From: Geodermatophilus saharensis | GTDB taxonomy: Bacteria > Actinomycetota > Actinomycetes > Mycobacteriales > Geodermatophilaceae | DNA length: 64,000 nucleotides | Reading direction: 5' to 3' | Assembly (NCBI RefSeq): GCF_900188205.1 | Contig: NZ_FZOH01000003.1 | Span: forward strand, 518,539 to 582,538 | Shown here: piece after piece, positions 61,861 to 64,000 of the stretch | How positions within the stretch are numbered: position 1 is the stretch's first letter | Layout of the letters: each line of letters starts with the position of its first letter | Notes under the pieces: generated by a model | The model's database searches: none | The model's input: only the letters and a program-made list of their open reading frames with translations | What the model was told of the DNA's origin: nothing | Translations under genes and position numbers: made by a program

Positions 61861-63417
61861 ATGACCAGCACCCCCTCGACGGATCCCGCGCCCGGTGCCG
61901 AGCCGCCACCCGGGCCGCTGCGGCTGACCCGCCGGCGCGCCCTGCAGCTCGGCGGGCTGGGCCTGCTCGGCGCCTCGCTGGGCGGCACGGCCTGGGCGCG
62001 GCCCGCCGCCCCGGGCGGCCCGGTGCCCGCCGGCGGTGACCCGCTGGCCGAGCCGCCGACGCTGTCCAGCCAGGACGGGGTGCTGCGCACCCGGCTGGAG
62101 GTCGCCGAGACCACGGTGACCGTCGGCGGCCGGCGGGCCCGGCTGCTCACCTATGCCGGGACCGTGCCGGGGCCGACCCTGCGGCTGCGCCCCGGGGACC
62201 GGCTGCAGGTCCAGCTGGTCAACCGGCTCGCCGTGCCGACCAACCTGCACACCCACGGCCTGCACGTCTCGCCCTCGGGCAACGCCGACAACACCCTCAC
62301 CGTGCACCTGCTGCCCGGGGAGTCCTTCGACTACGACATCGCGGTGCCCGGCGGCCACCCGCCGGGCACGTACTGGTACCACCCGCACGAGCACCACCTG
62401 GTCACCGACCAGCTGTGGGGCGGCCTGTTCGGCGCGATCGTCGTCGAGGACCCCGAGGAGGTGCCGGTGACCCGCGACCGGGTGCTCGTCGTGTCCGACA
62501 CCACCCTCGACGCGTCCGGGCACCCGGTGGCCGTCTCGACGGCGGAACGCTTCCGCGGCCGGGAGGGCGAGCTGGTCCTGGTCGACGGGCAGCTGCAGCC
62601 GGTGCTGAGCGCGCCGCCGGGCGCGCGGGAGCGGTGGCGGGTCGTCAACGCGTGCGCGTCGCGCTTCCTGCGGCTGCGGCTCGACGGCCAGCAGCTGGCC
62701 CTGCTGGCCGTCGACGGCGGCCGCCTCCCCGAGCCGCGGCCGGTCGAGCAGGTCGACGTCCTCCCCGGCGGCCGGGCCGACCTGCTGGTCACCACCACCG
62801 CGGGCACCAGCGAGCTCACCGGGCTGCCCTTCCCCCGGATGCGGCGCGGCGACGGGCCGTCGGCGGCACCCGGCGTGCTGGCCACCCTGCAGGTCGCCGG
62901 CGCCCCCGTCCCCGCCCTCCCGCCGGTGCCGCCCATCGCGCTCCCCGCGGACCTGCGCGCGGTGGAGCCGGTGGCGCGCCGCCGGCTGGTGCTCGGGATG
63001 GGCGCGCCGGGCGGGCGGGCCGACGACGGGCACGAGGGCCACGACGACAGCGGCGGTGACGGCGCCGGCGGTGACGGCGGCGGGCACGCCATCGCCTCGA
63101 TCGACGGCCGCTCCTTCGACCCGGCGCGCACCGACCACGTCGTCCGGCTCGGCACGGTCGAGGAGTGGACCTGGGTGAACCGCTCGGGCATGGACCACCC
63201 GATGCACCTGCACGTGTGGCCGGTGCAGGTGGTCGCCGAGGACGGCCGGCCGGTGACCGCGGTGGAGCGGCAGGACGTCGTGTTGGTCCGCGCCGGCGGC
63301 GAGCTGACCGTCCGCATCCCCTTCACCGACTTCCCGGGCCGCACGCTGGCCCACTGCCACATCAGCGACCACGAGGACGGCGGCATGATGGCCGTCGTCG
63401 AGGCCGTGCCGGGCTGA
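61861..63417 (+). CDS. Tat-exported multicopper oxidase
   Basis: A 518-residue multicopper oxidase. The N-terminal LTRRRALQLGG is a twin-arginine signal followed by a hydrophobic stretch, so it is exported folded. All four copper-binding segments are present: NLHTHGLH (H130 onward), WYHPHEHH (about 174), MDHPMHLH (about 446) and HCHISDHEDGGM near the C-terminus, with the type 1 Cys in the last. A His/Asp/Gly-rich insertion (about 380-410) may bind metal. Likely role: copper tolerance or substrate oxidation outside the cell. ATG 61861. Followed closely by a sigma factor gene. Confidence 0.94.
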   Translation: MTSTPSTDPAPGAEPPPGPLRLTRRRALQLGGLGLLGASLGGTAWARPAAPGGPVPAGGDPLAEPPTLSSQDGVLRTRLEVAETTVTVGGRRARLLTYAGTVPGPTLRLRPGDRLQVQLVNRLAVPTNLHTHGLHVSPSGNADNTLTVHLLPGESFDYDIAVPGGHPPGTYWYHPHEHHLVTDQLWGGLFGAIVVEDPEEVPVTRDRVLVVSDTTLDASGHPVAVSTAERFRGREGELVLVDGQLQPVLSAPPGARERWRVVNACASRFLRLRLDGQQLALLAVDGGRLPEPRPVEQVDVLPGGRADLLVTTTAGTSELTGLPFPRMRRGDGPSAAPGVLATLQVAGAPVPALPPVPPIALPADLRAVEPVARRRLVLGMGAPGGRADDGHEGHDDSGGDGAGGDGGGHAIASIDGRSFDPARTDHVVRLGTVEEWTWVNRSGMDHPMHLHVWPVQVVAEDGRPVTAVERQDVVLVRAGGELTVRIPFTDFPGRTLAHCHISDHEDGGMMAVVEAVPG

Positions 63418-63442
63418 GCGGGCGGGGGCGGCCACCCCCGCG

Positions 63443-63478
63443 GCACCGCCGGTGTCACATCCGCGGGCCCGGCGGTGC
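63443..63478. terminator. Hairpin after the multicopper oxidase gene
   Basis: GCACCGCCGG and CCGGCGGTGC flank a 16-base loop just before the sigma factor gene; a 10-bp perfect stem. Confidence 0.75.
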
Positions 63479-63487
63479 TGTAGGGGT

Positions 63488-64000
63488 GTGGACGTCGTGA
63501 GCCAGGGACCGGTGGCCGCGCTCGGGACCGCGGCGGCCCGCGGGGCCGCCCGCGGCCGGCCCGGCCGGGGGGACACCGAGCGGGGGGACACCGCCGTGGC
63601 AGGTCCGCGAGGTGCCGTCCGGGCCGACCTCGAGCAGGTCTTCCGCACCGGCTACCCGGCCGTGGTCGCCGTCGCCGCCCGCGTGCTCGGCTCCCGGGAC
63701 GAGGCCGAGGACGTCGCCCAGGAGGTGTTCCTCTCCTTCGCCCGCTCGGCGGTGCCGGCCGCGGAGGCCCCGGGCTGGCTCGCCGTCGCCGCGGCGCACA
63801 CCGCGCTCAACCACCTCCGCTCGGGCCGCCGCCGCGCCGCCCGGGAGGAGGCCGCCGCCGACGGTCACCGGCCCGTCCCCGACGTCGCCGACGACGTCCT
63901 CGTCCGCGAGGAGCGCAGCCGGGTCCGGGCCGCGCTCGCCCGGCTGCCCCGCCGGCAGGCCGTCGCCCTCGTCCTGCGCCACAGCGGCCTGTCCTACGCC
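63488..64000 (+). CDS. ECF-type RNA polymerase sigma factor (5' part)
   Basis: The first 171 codons of a gene cut by the window end. After a basic, Gly/Asp-rich N-terminal part of about 55 residues come a sigma region 2 (LEQVFRTGYPAVVAVAARVLGSRDEAEDVAQEVFLSFAR) and the start of region 4 (ALARLPRRQAVALVLRHSGLSYA). Members direct RNA polymerase to stress or surface-response promoters. GTG 63488 is the first start; GTG 63497 or later ones are possible. It lies about 70 bp after the multicopper oxidase, which it might control. Confidence 0.85.
   Translation, partial: MDVVSQGPVAALGTAAARGAARGRPGRGDTERGDTAVAGPRGAVRADLEQVFRTGYPAVVAVAARVLGSRDEAEDVAQEVFLSFARSAVPAAEAPGWLAVAAAHTALNHLRSGRRRAAREEAAADGHRPVPDVADDVLVREERSRVRAALARLPRRQAVALVLRHSGLSYA

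Overview
The window is about 64 kb of very GC-rich DNA packed with genes, many starting with GTG, with short intergenic gaps and many translationally coupled pairs (GTGA/ATGA overlaps). It carries actinobacterial hallmark genes: RbpA, an Lnt-Ppm1 pair, a GarA-type FHA protein, an Rv2578c-type radical SAM protein and DUF5999/DUF1918 proteins. The gene order pgsA2-DUF881-sbp-DUF881-gcvH-garA-merR-bfn-merR-gcvP matches the block known from mycobacteria. Protein style suggests a high-GC actinomycete of the Geodermatophilaceae type (Blastococcus, Geodermatophilus, Modestobacter); that placement is inference. No rRNA, tRNA, CRISPR array, intact insertion sequence or prophage was seen.

Layout. 1-8.3 kb: end of an aminopeptidase P gene, an Lrp/AsnC regulator, a DMT permease, an SOS-box-preceded radical SAM gene, a degenerate tyrosine-recombinase-like gene, a YbdK/GCS2 ligase, an acyltransferase, a GNAT and a YtcJ-like amidohydrolase. 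8.4-16.5 kb: lnt-ppm1-fxsA, rbpA behind a SigR-like promoter, tdk with an MFS permease, a plsC-gdpD pair and a zinc-finger protein. 16.6-21.5 kb: a looser, accessory-looking stretch with a small acidic lipoprotein, two alpha/beta hydrolases, palindromes, tandem repeats, about 960 bp without a convincing gene, an M50-type peptidase and a broken DMT permease. 21.5-28.8 kb: GH65 phosphorylase with a HAD mutase, a PEBP protein, GNAT, coaA, a DUF5999 protein and a lipoprotein. 28.9-38.3 kb: the gcv/garA/DUF881/pgsA2 block, all on the minus strand.

38.3-54.2 kb: a 63-bp tandem array, an EF-G-like GTPase, an M43 metalloprotease, a truncated dienelactone hydrolase, an orphan histidine kinase divergent from a P-type ATPase, a P-loop kinase, secreted and small proteins, a class-A beta-lactamase-like hydrolase, a PadR regulator with clear operator dyads, an alpha/beta hydrolase and a CocE/NonD hydrolase. 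54.3-59.4 kb: a complete five-gene branched-chain-amide ABC transporter operon (livJ-M-H-G-F type), divergent from an acyl-CoA synthetase. The right end has a Tat-exported multicopper oxidase and the start of an ECF sigma factor gene.

The strongest unexplained signal is a 14-bp word, GTTGGGGATAACGG, present five times exactly and twice with one or two changes. One near-copy lies immediately upstream of the recombinase-like gene, three copies sit in a row about 0.3 kb apart in the gene-poor 19.5-20.2 kb stretch, and one near-copy lies inside a truncated gene. A second dispersed element is a roughly 65-bp stem-loop with GGAACGGCC and GGTCCTTC ends, found at the 3' ends of five genes; one copy has expanded into a 63-bp tandem array.
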